Below are positions 11,376 to 23,300 of a stretch of 64,000 nt of DNA, piece by piece. A program made the position numbers and the translations under genes. Numbering within the stretch: the first letter of the stretch is position 1; the number at the start of each line of letters is the position of its first letter. The notes beneath the pieces were generated by a model. The model ran no database searches. It saw nothing but the letters and a program-made list of their open reading frames with translations, and was not told the DNA's origin. Source of the stretch: Chrysogorgia sp. JL179-B06 (Eukaryota > Cnidaria > Anthozoa > Scleralcyonacea > Chrysogorgiidae); NCBI GenBank assembly GCA_035772405.1, contig JAYKKM010000178.1, positions 310,001 to 374,000 on the forward strand. Reading direction: 5' to 3'.

Positions 11376-12904
11376 ATTTCATTTCTTTTACAAAAGAACA
11401 CCATTAAATTAACAATAAAGCCATGAAAAATGTATATTTACCTGTTATAAGAGACGTTGCTAGGAAGCCTTTGTTGAAAACACGTTTGCGATTTTAGCGA
11501 TGAAAATTTAAGCCAACAAATGCTTCCGAAAGTAAGCTGAAGTCAAGAAAGCCAACTAAATTGCTGTCGAAAACTTCTCGTTGAGGCCATATAATAAACA
11601 GGTTATTGGCCTCGCTTGTTCGGTCTGTACAGTGAAATATCTAACCTCGGTTTTTTGCACGAACCTCGCTCGATCGCTCCGTACTAAAAAACCTCAGTCC
11701 GATATTTCACTGTGCAGACCTCACGCTCGGTCAATAAGCAGTTAATAATGCACAGTTTTTGAGCTCAGTAACCAATCAGATAGGGTGTTCTCGCTCATTT
11801 ACTTCCGGTTATTTTATAAACCTGAATAAAGTATCGAAGGAAAGATCAAATCAAAGAAATATTTCCCTTTTCAACTATTTACCTCATATACACTGTAGAA
11901 TGTTTATCAATAATAGTCTGTCGATATTGAAGAAACTAGACTTCAGTTTTTAAATATCACATATAAGTACCATCATTATCATTCCATGACCTGCCCCTTA
12001 CTTGGCCTCGTAGCGCGGTCGCAGAATAGTTCCTAGTCCTCTTCTCTCACTTTTCGAATTTGGTGACGTCACAGACTAAGGTGTTCGGGAGAGGACTAGC
12101 GGAAAATGTTAACAGTTCAATAACTTAGTTACCACGGCTATTTTGTGGTGTTTTATTGAATAAATCGCTTTTATACTTCTCTTGGGAAATGCCTGTTATC
12201 TATTCTACTGTTCTTGATTGAATTTTTGTGAATTTAACCCAATAAATGTTTATTTAAAAGGCTATAACAATATTTGTTACAACTACATGTTGACGTCGAT
12301 CTGATAGTCGTTAAATATGATCAAAATAACGTTTGACAAGTATATAAGATCGATACATAAGCTAAGAACTTTGATAAACTTAGAAGAAATAGCAAAATAA
12401 TATGTTATTGTCTGACTCTCCACTTACGATCAAAGAACGCTAGATAATTCTTGACATAAACAACGACCATATAATTTCGATCTTGAACAGTAGAATAGAT
12501 AAGAAACAATACCAGTGAGAATTTTTAAGGCTCCTAATGCAGAATAAATGTACAAATTAATATAACGATTAGTAAAACGAAGGTCGTGGGTTCGAATCCA
12601 CCTTTAGTTTTCTCTACTTATCCGATATGGTTCGTTACTCCGAGTAATACCTAATATCATTAAACAACAAGGTGTTCAGATGAAGCGATTTAAAAAGTCA
12701 TAGACATTATTTAATAGGTCTGGATGAACATAAATTTATGAAAATGCTTTTATAAAGTTTTGTTCGTCCAGACGTATATTGAACGAATAATATAGGGTAA
12801 GTTTGATAAGACCTAATATAACGAACGGTAAATTTGAGTTCTACCAAAAGAAATGTGATATATCTTGTCGTTCGAAAATTTTATCTTCATGCCTTTCCCT
12901 TGCT
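11376..12904. other. Intron sequence with no recognised feature
   Basis: About 1.5 kb of DGK intron. A tRNA B-box-like phrase (GTGGGTTCGAATCCACC) occurs at about 12585-12601, but no A box or cloverleaf accompanies it. I see no gene. Confidence 0.4.
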
Positions 12905-13110
12905 AAAGTTAATTTACTATTCACAGGAAATGACGTCAAAGCAGGGACACGGAAAGACATTGCACACTGATTCAACATTGAAATACAAAGAAAGTTTGGC
13001 TATGAACTTTAAACAGACCTGTTTAGAGAAAATTCGCTCAATTTCCAATTTTTATTTGTATTTCACTGTTGAATCACTGCAATGTCTTTGCATGTCCCTG
13101 CTTAGCAGAT
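12905..13110. repeat. Foldback repeat, third copy of a dispersed family
   Basis: Arms run from GGAAATGACGTCAAAGCAGG with GACATTGCACACTGATTCAA and return as TTGAATCACTGCAATGTCTT and GTCCCTGCTTA. Related copies lie in both halves of the upstream duplication (about 2895-3030 and 4630-4760). A TGACGTCA palindrome sits near the arm end. Confidence 0.6.
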
Positions 13111-13158
13111 TCGATATAAAACTTTAACCTATTAATATTCTGAAGTACTGAAGTACTG

Positions 13159-13412
13159 AACACCAGTTAATACCATTTCAATCAATTTTACTCATTTCTG
13201 ATTGGCTAATGACATCAGTATTAAACTTAAATTTTTTACTAGGGGTATTTAAAAAAAATACCCCTAGTAAAAAAATACCCCTAGTAAAAAATCACATCCG
13301 GGATGTTTGGATTTTAGTATTTACAAACACCAGTTTTCTCGCTTCGTAGTAAAATTTAGGGTATTTAGGAACGCGTAGAATTGATTGAAAAGGTATTAAA
13401 AGGAAATAACAC
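13159..13412. repeat. Nested inverted repeat
   Basis: Outer arms CCAGTTAATACCATTTCAAT / GATTGAAAAGGTATTA enclose a near-perfect inner palindrome at 13227-13272 (TTTTTACTAGGGGTATT and its complement). A third copy of TACCCCTAGTAAAAAA follows directly. No ORF is seen. Confidence 0.5.
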
Positions 13413-13883
13413 TTGTTCTCGAAGAATTAATGAAGTGGTATTATGGTATTATGAATATTTCGCCAAACACGCGTGCGATTTTTCATTAATTCTTCTCTCC
13501 TATACTAATTCATCTGAACACTAGTTAATTCATCTGCATGCAAGCTGGAATAACGTAGGCTGCAGCTTGATTTTCTTCTCTCTTGAAATTTTTTGGTTAT
13601 AATCTAGAACACCCAACATTTGAGCAACCGAAAGCTTAGTTTAGTTTAAGGGTTAAAAAGAACTTCAATTTCAACAAATTTAAGTCTTATGACGTATAAA
13701 CAGACGTTACTATGGAGAAATAGGAGAATTTCTCCTTTTTCATTCTAATCATAATGTAATCATGCTTATCTGAATAACATTAAATTTTAAAGTAACAATC
13801 CACCTGGGAACTGTCGGATTTATAAAAGCTTTGCCTATCAGGGCGATCCCAACCCTAATTTATCAAAATACTTCATTTTACAG

Positions 13884-14010
13884 TCAGATATTTTGGAAAG
13901 TTTGTCTGATGATCATAACTGGTACTCACGCTCCCATGTTCGACCAACTGTTTGTAATGTATGTGGAGAACTGTTACCTGGCGTCACGTCGAAAGGGTTA
14001 TCGTGTGAGG
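13884..14010 (+). CDS. DGK exon: first C1 domain, N-terminal part
   Basis: 127 nt, phase 0 in and phase 1 out, acceptor TTTTACAG and donor GTATGT. It codes [20 protein letters not shown] then [12 protein letters not shown]. Joined to the next exon, the spacing is HX12CX2CX13CX2CX4HX2CX7C, a complete zinc-coordinating C1 pattern. Confidence 0.93.
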
Positions 14011-14409
14011 GTATGTTGTTTTGTTCTTTGTTGTCATGATACTCTCACTTTCATAGCTAATTCATTATTAATACCCCTTGCACATGGCGTCAAACAACGG
14101 TTTGGAAAGACAACTTTTAAGTTCTGTATCGAGTACACAGAAATTTCAGCAGTGAAACATTTCATTTTCTTACACCTTAGTGTTTAATTATAATTATGAA
14201 GACGAAGTTGCAAGACTTATTCTTTAAAAATCCTGTATTCTTAGAAAATAAGTCTCGTACTGTATGTCACACTAAATACATGTACGAGCATGTACTTAGT
14301 CATGTACAGTCCAAGCTCAGTCTAGTATCTCAACCCAGTCTCACATCGTAAAATGATGAATAGTATCATTTCACAAAGCAAGAGGAAATTATTATAATCA
14401 TCATTCTAA

Positions 14410-15207
14410 GCAGTGCTGTAAAAGTTACTTTTTTTTTGGAACTAGTTACAGTTACAGTTACATGCTCAAAAAAGGAACTAGTTACTGGTAAAAGTTACAT
14501 GAAATAAATGTAACTAGTTACCGTTACAAAGTTACTTTAAGATTTTTGTAACTAGTTACAAAGTTACTTTGACATTTTTGTAACTTGTTAAAAGTTACAT
14601 TCCCAGGTTATTTACAATGGCAATGGGTTCAGTTAAGTTAAAGTACTGTCTTTTAGTGTCCTTATACCTTCTTTAAAGAACGAGATAACCCAACAACAAC
14701 TACTCAAATAAAACAGTACAGTGAATCAGTATTTCAAAAACATTAAACATTTTGCATTCGAACATGTCCGCCAAATACTGCCAAGGATGCATCGCATGAA
14801 ATCATGACTGAATAGCGCATGAAATTATGAAAATTATTCTATTTATTGAACGAAAATCATGCCAGCCCTTGAAAAAATATGAAGATTACAAAACTAATAT
14901 GCGCCCGTGATCAGTGGCCAGCAGATTGGCGTTGATAATTTGGCGAGGACGTTATGTAGCCCTACATGAAATATTGAAATGTTACGGAAATACCAACACT
15001 GCTTCAATTGCTGAGAATGTAACGGAAAAGTAACGTTAACGCTGGTAACAAATGTAACTCGTTATAGTTCCATTTTTAGCAAAAATGTAACTAGTTACAG
15101 TTACAGTTACCTCCTTGCAAAATGTAACTAGTTACCCATATAGTTACTTTAAAAAGTAACGATTACTTGTAATTTCGTTACTTGTAACGAAGTTACTTAC
15201 AGCACTG
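14410..15207. mobile_element. hAT-type MITE with 8 bp target duplication
   Basis: A 798 bp element with termini CAGTGCTGTAA / TTACTTACAGCACTG and a perfect duplication ATTCTAAG (14402-14409 and 15208-15215). The subterminal regions are packed with AACTAGTTAC and AGTTAC phrases in both directions, as in many hAT elements. No transposase ORF. Confidence 0.88.
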
Positions 15208-15215
15208 ATTCTAAG

Positions 15216-15320
15216 GGAAACTAACCCTAATCGAAATCCTAACCCTAACCCTAGCCCCCCGCCTAGAGTTTCATCCTAACCTAACCCCCGCCTAGTGTGT
15301 TGGCCTCCTAGCCCACCGAC
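15216..15320. repeat. CCTAACC-type degenerate repeat
   Basis: Short run of CCTAA-type units (AACCCTAATCGAAATCCTAACCCTAACCC) followed by C-rich sequence. It resembles interstitial telomeric sequence but is short and imperfect. Confidence 0.45.
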
Positions 15321-15720
15321 CTCCCCTTAGAAATTTAGTAAACTTATAGATTAACGTAAGACAACGACAGGACAACAGCAATATACTGTATATCATTCTT
15401 ATTGCAACTCCGCATCTTATATTTACCCATTTGATTTAGTGTAAGATCTACATGTTATTTGCTGCTTGGGAGATCCGTACTGTATATGACGATATATAGG
15501 CAGAGGTCTTAAAAGTGACGCAATCTGATGGCCGTGGCTATTTTTAAAACCGAAGGAAAATATTTTGAAACATAACGGCAAATGTTTGTTGTATAGATTT
15601 TGTAATAATATCTTTGTGGAACATGCAACTTTGTTTTACTTTTTCCAACGCCTACATTTTGCAGTGAAACGACAAGAAATAGTACATGAAGTAGATAACT
15701 AACATGTCAATTCATCGCAG

Positions 15721-15868
15721 CAATAGACCATACCCATTATGACGCAACAATATATTGACTACTACAGGTACTACCAGAATCCTAATTAACATTAACATAA
15801 TCTTCCAAGGAATTATGGTAGTAGTAATCACTAATAGATTCACACGTCATAATGGTAAGGTCTATTGT
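15721..15868. mobile_element. Short MITE-like inverted repeat
   Basis: Inverted ends CAATAGACCATACCCATTAT / ATAATGGTAAGGTCTATTG about 100 bp apart. I did not identify a clear target duplication. Confidence 0.45.
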
Positions 15869-16550
15869 GTCTTAAATTCTTCACTTATTGCGTCCTTATA
15901 TTTGGTACAAAGCTTGACATTTTCTGTGCGATCTGTGGTTAAAATATTTAAAAACCTCCTGACTGCGATTTCTTTCGCTCATGACGAGGGAAGGATAATG
16001 GAACGAATGTAATCCATTTCGTGAATGAAAAGTTAAAGGCACACAATCACGCATCACGAGCATGCACAAAAGGCTCCAATCTTGAAAAAAATCGTGGACT
16101 AATTCAAGTTGATAAACCATGGCGACGTATAAGTTGTTTGCGAGCACTTTGCGAATGCAACATGCAAAGGTTTTCGAATATCGTATAAAAAATCAACAAT
16201 TACTTACTTCATCAAAGTCTTATGAGTATTGTTCATTTTCTCTGTGTTCCAACATCATTTCACTGTCCTCAAAATCGATCCGTGTTCCTCACCTTTTTTG
16301 CGATACTGTGCCCGCGCATCAACACTACTAATCAGCGGTCATCTTGTTCGTTATTGTGTGCCTTGAGCTACTGTTGCTTATTAATTTGCGTATTCGCGTT
16401 CTGCCCATGGCTCTGATAGGTATAATCCAGGACTATTAATTGTTCGTTTAGGATTTCAATCCACTATTCTTGGGTTATAATATGAACTATCATTCAGGCT
16501 TCCATTGTACTTTATGTTAAAGTTAAAATTTTAATCTAATTTCATTACAG

Positions 16551-16663
16551 TTTGTACTTACACAGTACACAGACAATGTGCTGCGCGAGCCGTGGATAAG
16601 TGTAAATGGACTACATTGGAAACGATAGAAAACCAAGAAAAACTTGATGAATATAATGATCCG
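16551..16663 (+). CDS. DGK exon: first C1 domain, C-terminal part
   Basis: 113 nt, phase 1 in and phase 0 out, acceptor TTCATTACAG and donor GTAAGA. It codes VCTYTVHRQCAARAVDKCKW then TTLETIENQ. The CX4HX2CX7C half completes the first C1 domain. It is the last exon before the 26.7 kb Polinton-bearing intron. Confidence 0.93.
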
Positions 16664-16845
16664 GTAAGATCTGGTCACGTTGCTTTCATGTGCATGTTGA
16701 CTTTACTTTAAATTCCATCATTGACTAGCAGGTTTAGGTAATGATATACACGTTTCTAAAGGACTCGACGACAGATACGTCTGTGTAGGGCCGAACTAAT
16801 AATATACATGTCAAAATTTCTCAATTCTGATTGGCTGAGAGCAGT

Positions 16846-19781
16846 GCAATTTCAAGGAAACACAATGCAGAAAAAAGGAAATACAATGCAGTGAAAAGGA
16901 AATACAATGCAGACAAAAGGAAATACAATGCAGACAAAAGGAAATACAATGCAATGAAAAGGAAATACAATGCAGACAAAAGGAAATGCAATGCAATGGA
17001 AAGGAAATACAATGCCGAAAAAATGAAATACAATGCAAGAAAAGGAAATACAATGCAGGAAAAGGGAAATACAATGCAGAAAAAAGGAAATACAATGCAA
17101 TGAAAAGGAAATACAATGCAGACAAAAGGAAATACAATGCAGAAAAAAGGAAATACAATGCAATGAAAAGGAAATACAATGCAGACAAAAGGAAATACAA
17201 TGCAATGGAAAGGAAAGGAAATACAATGCAGAAAAAGGGAAATACAATGCAGAAAAAAGGAAATACAATGCAGAAAAAAGGAAATACAATGCAGAAAAAA
17301 GGAAATACAATGCAGAAAAAAGGAAATACAATGCAATGAAAAGGAAATACAATGCAGAAAAAAGGAAATACAATGCAGAAAAAAGGAAATACAATGCAGA
17401 CAAAAGGAAATACAATGCAGACAAAAGGAAATACAATGCAGACAAAAGGAAATACAATGCAGTGAAAAGGAAATACAATGTAGAAAAAAGGAAATACAAT
17501 GCAGATAAAGGTAAATACAATGCAGACAAAAGGAAATACAATGCAATGAAAAGGAAATACAATGCAGACAAAATGAAATGCAATGCAATGGAAAGGAAAG
17601 GAAATACAATGCCGAAAAAAAGGAAATACAATGCAAGAAAAGGAAATACAATGCAGAAAAAGGGAAATACAATGCAGAAAAAAGGAAATACAATGCAGAA
17701 AAAAGGAAATACAATGCAGAAAAAAGGAAATACAATGCAGAAAAAAGGAAATACAATAGGAAATACAATGCAGAAAAAAGGAAATACAATGCAGTGAAAA
17801 GGAAATACAATGCAATCAAAAGGAAATACAATGCAGAAAAAAGGAAATACAATGCAGAAAAAAGGAAATACAATGCAGAAAAAGAAATACAATGCAAAAA
17901 AGGAAATACAATGCAGTGAAAAGGAAATACAATGCAATCAAAAGGAAATACAATGCAGAAAAAAGGAAATACAATGCAGAGAAAAGGAAATACAATGCAG
18001 AAAAAAGGAAATACAATGCAGAAAAAGAAATACAATGCAGAAAAAAGGAAATACAATGCAGTGAAAAGGAAATACAATGCAGTGAAAAGGAAATACAATG
18101 CAGAAAAAAGGAAATGCAATGCAATGGAAAGGAAATACAATGCCGAAAAAAAGGAAATACAATGCAAGAAAAGGAAATACAATGCAGAAAAAGGGAAATA
18201 CAATGCAGAAAAAAGGAAATACAATGCAGAAAAAAGGAAATACAATGCAGAAAAAAGGAAATACAATGCAGAAAAATAGGAAACACAATGCAGAAAAAAG
18301 GAAATACAATGCAATGAAAAGGAAATACAATGCAGAGAAAAGGAAATACAATGTAATGAAAGGAAATACAATGCAGAAAAAAGGAAATACAATGCAATGA
18401 AAAGGAAATACAATGCAGTGAAAAGGAAATACAATGCAGAAAAAAGGAAATACAATGTAATGAAAGGAAATACAATGCAGAAAAAAGGAAATACAATGCA
18501 ATGAAAAGGAAATACAATGCAGTGAAAAGGAAATACAATGCAGACAAAAGGAAATGCAATGTAATGCAAAGGAAAGGAAATACAATGCCGAAAAAAAGGA
18601 AACACAATGCAGAAAAAGGGAAATACAATGCAGAAAAAAGGAAATACAATGCAGAAAAAAGGAAATACAATGCAGAAAAATAGGAAACACAATGCAGAAA
18701 AAAGGAAATACAATGCAGAAAATTAGGAAACACAATGCAGAAAAAGGAAATACAATGCAGAAAAAAGGAAATACAATGCAGAGAAAAGGAAATACAACGC
18801 AGTGAAAAGGAGATACAATGCAGAAAAAAGGAAATAGAATGCAGAAAAATAGGAAACACAATGCAGAAAAAAGGAAATACAATGCAATCAAAAGGAAATA
18901 CAATGCAGAAAAAAGGAAATACAATGCAGAGAAAAGGAAATACAATGCAGAAAAAGAAATACAATGCAAAAAAAGGAAATACAATGCAATGAAAAGGAAA
19001 TACAATGCAATGAAAAGGAAATACAATGCCGAGAAAAGGAAATACAATGCCGAGAAAAGGAAATACAATGCAGAAAAACGAAATACAATGCAAAAAAAAA
19101 GGAAATACAATGCAGTGAAAAGGAAATACAGTGTAGTGAAAAGGAAATACAGTGCAGAAAAAAGGAAATACAGTGCAGACAAAAGGAAATACAGTGCAGA
19201 CAAAAGGAAATACAATGCAGAAAAAAGGAAATACAATGCAAAAAAAGGAAATACAATGCAGAAAAAAGGAAATACAATGCAGAAAAAAGGAAATACAATG
19301 CAGAAAAAGGAAATACAATGCAGAAAAATAGGAAACACAATGCAGAAAAAAGGAAACACAATGCAGAAAAAAGGAAATACAATGCAATGAAAAGGAAATA
19401 CAATGCAGAGAAAAGGAAATACAATGTAATGAAAGGAAATACAATGCAGAAAAAAGGAAATACAATGCAATGAAAAGGAAATACAATGCAGTGAAAAGGA
19501 AATACAATGCAGAAAAAAGGAAATACAATGTAATGAAAGGAAATACAATGCAGAAAAAAGGAAATACAATGCAATGAAAAGGAAATACAATGCAGTGAAA
19601 AGGAAATACAATGCAGACAAAAGGAAATGCAATGTAATGCAAAGGAAAGGAAATACAATGCCGAAAAAAAGGAAACACAATGCAGAAAAAGGGAAATACA
19701 ATGCAGAAAAAAGGAAATACAATGCAGAAAAAAGGAAATACAATGCAGAAAAATAGGAAACACAATGCAGAAAAAAGGAAA
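16846..19781. repeat. 21 bp-unit satellite array, left arm
   Basis: Tandem units of consensus GGAAATACAATGCAGAAAAA plus one A (21 nt). Variants change the last third (GACAAAA, AATGAAAA, AGTGAAAA, AATCAAAA, CCGAGAAAA). Because 21 is a multiple of three and the unit avoids stops in several frames, long open frames appear on both strands; I do not regard them as genes. A higher-order repeat of 1,073 bp is visible: the phrase starting at 18311 recurs at 19384. The array is interrupted at 19781 by the Polinton. Confidence 0.95.
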
Positions 19782-19941
19782 AGTAGTATAGAGAGTGGCG
19801 GTACGAGCTCAGTCAACGTCAACCGTAATATAAACACCAAAACATCGCTAAATTTGTGTCGAGCCACAACTCAGCAATGTTTTGGTGTTTATGTTTTACA
19901 ATCGACGTTGGTGAGCTCGTACCACCACTCTCTATACTACT
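19782..19941. repeat. 160 bp terminal palindrome in left TIR
   Basis: The first 17 bp (AGTAGTATAGAGAGTGG) recur as the complement at 19925-19941. The fold continues through GGTACGAGCTCA and TAAACACCAAAACAT, and a small stem TTGTG...CACAA lies at the centre. A single strand could fold into one long hairpin with a few internal mismatches. Confidence 0.88.
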
Positions 19942-20035
19942 ATGGCAATCATTAGTCAATCTAAACACCCCTCCCATGTTTTCTACTCAATTGATAAGAA
20001 ATACTAAAATAATGGTTTTCGCTAAATTTAAAGCT

Positions 20036-20190
20036 AGAATGTGTCGTTTCATCATTTTCACGTCTTTAAAAAGTGGAGAATGTCGTTTCAACATTTTCGC
20101 GTATTTAAAAAAGGCATAGTGTGCCACTTCAACGTTTTCACACATTTAAAAAAGTAGAAGGTGTCATTTCAACATTTTTACATTTTTGTT
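20036..20190. repeat. Subterminal tandem repeats in left TIR
   Basis: Four degenerate copies, about 37-40 bp each, built on GTGTCGTTTCAACATTTTC...TTTAAAAAAGT. The same set is present in the right TIR (about 36738-36892). These could be binding sites for the terminal or replication proteins. That function is inference. Confidence 0.65.
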
Positions 20191-20233
20191 CAACAAACTA
20201 CGACCGACGCTGTCTCAATTCACGCGCGAAAAA

Positions 20234-20262
20234 AAACCACTAGATTTTGATTCTAGTGGTGA
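20234..20262 (-). terminator. Hairpin plus T-tract downstream of polymerase gene
   Basis: Inverted pair ACCACTAGA...TCTAGTGGT with a 7 nt loop. Read on the minus strand, a run of eight T follows. It lies about 70 bp past the polymerase stop. The mirror copy lies past the last gene at the other end. It looks like an intrinsic terminator or a hairpin-type 3'-end signal as in mimivirus-like transcripts; the role is inferred. Confidence 0.5.
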
Positions 20263-20331
20263 TGTTTATCCAAATGGATAGCGAAATGGCGCTCTTTTGA
20301 TTGGTCAACAAATAGCCGGTTGTTTTGCAAA

Positions 20332-23300
20332 TTAGTCCGTTTGCTCACTGTTTTCAGTGTTATCTCTCGCTTCAATGTTTTTGTGACCATACGCGTAGGA
20401 GTCAATACCATTTTCTAAAAGGTGTCGCTTATCATCAAAACAGGATAGCGATACTTTATTAATTTCATAACTACCGAGCTGATGTTTGACACTTCTAATG
20501 GTCTTCATTGTGTGTCGCAATTGTTTCTGCTCAAGTAACACACTTTTGTAATCTTCGTGTCTGATTACCTTTTTAATTATATTTTTTCTAATACCTTTTG
20601 CAGTTTTCCCACCACCTCCATCCTCTTTCAAATAACTATACATTTTACTACGCAACCCAACGAACTCAATAATTGGCGTTCCAGCGCACTCGTCTTTCAT
20701 CTTACCAATAACTTTCTTGTTCTCTTTGAAAGCGAATGGGTTGTCTGCAGGGTAGTCGCTATTGTCAAACTTTTCGCGCTCCATCATAAAGTCGGAATAA
20801 ACGTCATTAGTTTTGATCGAGTACAGCAGACTGTCAGTGTCGGTGAAGTGTAATCTGCAAGTGTCGCTAGAGTACTTTTTCATAATGTAGTTATAGTGAA
20901 AATCATACATCAGAGTTTTGCTCAAGTCTAGTATGCACATACCCACGTACGCAGGTCGATTTAGTGTCAGCGTTTCTTTAACTTTGTGGACAGCGACTAA
21001 ATTCTCGCTAAATATTTTGCAAGACACAAACGTTGGCTTCGAGACGAGCTTTTCTAATTTCCCAGCAGTTGTCACTAGTCTCACGTCAACGCGCTTCCTC
21101 AAATTTTCCATTGTTTTCCCAAACACGCTGTTGTTCATCAACTTGAAGAAATCCTTCTCGAAAGCGTTCTTAGCCGCGGTTCTTTTGACTGTGTTAAAGT
21201 CGATGTACTTACCCAACCACTTGGACTGGTCAAACTGTAGGACCCTATGCACCTTTTTGATTTTCAATCCAAGATCTATGTACAACTGCAGATTTCTATA
21301 GTGACACACATACTTTTTTTTGTCCATCAAATTAGTCACCAGCTTCTTTACACCACCAACACTCACGTTAAACTTATTTTTGATTTTTGTGCAGTACTCC
21401 GACAACATGTCAACGGTTATCTCCATCTTCTCAGGAGCCAGCGGGTAATCGTTATGTAAGTCATGCAAATGGGCTGGGTACTCCAAGTCGACTTCAAGCA
21501 GTAAACCTTTTTTACTACCGTCGTGATAGTCGCATAGATTAACCTTTTCTATTTCTTTCTTAGTCAACCATTTAAAAGCACCTGTAGGTAGACTTCGACT
21601 CATTGCCCACCCATATAAATTGTTGGCGTCAAGGTACATCAAATACTTCGACTCTTGCGCTTTGTCATACCCCTTCATATATTTATTGTTCGCCACACCA
21701 TGTCTGTTGCATATGTAGCTCACACCACCACGCATACCTAATTCTACGAACTGGAACATGTCGATGTCGGACAATAATTCGAGTTCTACTCCAGTCATCT
21801 TTAACATGGCATCCCAAGCCAATCCGGGCGATGTGAAATAATGGCAAGGGTCTAATTTATACTCGCGATGGCATGTCTTTCTAAAGTTCTCAAAAACGTC
21901 GGCAAGCAAGAGCACATCGCTTTTCAAATACAGGTCGTGATACTCACCCATACTTTCAACGTCGAAGTAGTCCCACACATCGATGGCGCGCTCGTGCATC
22001 TCTTCCGTGATGTGCTCATCGTTCAGAACGCTGTAAAAGTCTTTTTTAGAGGGTAGCTCGCGTTCATCGAATTTACTAAAGGAGTCCATGTAATCGTAGG
22101 GGTAGACCCCCTTTCTTGTCATAAGTGCCAACCCGTCGTCACGAAACACTTCTGACGTGTATTTGAAAGCGTCCCTTGGTAGGTTCTTCACCAAGTTGTC
22201 TAGACCACTACTCATGAACTGAAAGCTGTCCAAAAATACCAAGTTTTTCCCAAGCATGAACGCCATGTACTTCTCCATGTTGTTTGGTATCACATTTATG
22301 TCTTGACCAAACTTGCCAATCTCCTGCATGATGAAGTGACTATCGTAGCCACGTAAGTTATGAAAGATCACAGGAATTTTATCAGTCAACTTAAAGTTCA
22401 CATTACAGTCACGATGCGCGGACCCTCTGTACTTACCTGACACGTGACAGTGGTCTCTCACTCTAACGTCGGCGCCAGTGTATTCAACGCTACAAATATG
22501 GCAACTCTTAGCCTCGTCGAAATTCTTCTTATCGTCGTCAGTCAGCACCATTTCTTTGTTAAAGTGACTCTCAGATGTTTCTTTACAATATTCGACAATT
22601 TCTAACATCTCCCCAATGAACTTATTAACTGCGTTTTCACCACGGTACACTTTTACTGGCTTACTGTACTCATTGTCATAGCAACAAACTAATTTATACC
22701 CATAACCACAGTCGACATGCCTCTGGTAAGCATTTGTGTAGCTAGTCTCGCTTGACAGTCTTGTTGTGTGCACCTTCTGTGTGATAGCCTCGAAGTCTGC
22801 GTACACCACAAATGGCACGTTTAGCTGTCTACTAAAATTCTCGTATTTCACTTTCGCACCTTTTTGCGGCATTTTAATAGCTTGCTTCCCATTGATGACC
22901 AAGCATACTTCAATGTGGTTTTCAAGCACGTCCTCTCGGGTGAAGCACTGCAAACAATACCTACAAAAGTGCTTTCTCGCCTCATGCTTTGTTTGCCGGT
23001 GCATGAATTTATTAAAATCGCGAATGTAGACGTAGTGCTTGTTACCTACGTCATTAGTTATCAACAACAAGTCCATATGGTCAGGGCACGCCTCCTTAGA
23101 AACGTACACAGGGAATGGCTGCTTATCTTCATACCCAAAAACGTTAATGCTAATTTCGTTAGCCTTTTCGATCTTGTTGTAATCTTTGAGTGTGACTGGG
23201 AAGTCAATTCCGTCATAATTCAGCTCACCGACATGCCTAGCGTACTTCGACGTTCTATCAGAGTTTTTTCCAGCAGGGAATTTATGTGCGAGGTGACACC

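Larger units (their letters stand above)
19782..20301. repeat. Polinton left terminal inverted repeat, 520 bp
   Basis: Matches the reverse complement of 36627-37146 wherever I compared them. The outer 160 bp is itself an imperfect palindrome (separate entry). Further in are short tandem repeats and a hairpin with a T-tract. Identity ends at CTCTTTTGAT. About 30-45 bp of divergent sequence follows before a short stretch coding the polymerase C-terminus that is again shared by both ends. Confidence 0.95.

Noticed and set aside
12585..12601. tRNA gene suggested by GTGGGTTCGAATCCACC
   Set aside because: Only a T-arm-like phrase; no A box, D arm or acceptor pairing nearby.
16116..16300. Possible minus-strand acidic exon with a GTAAGTAA donor
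   Set aside because: The reading frame has an internal stop and no supporting acceptor or family resemblance.
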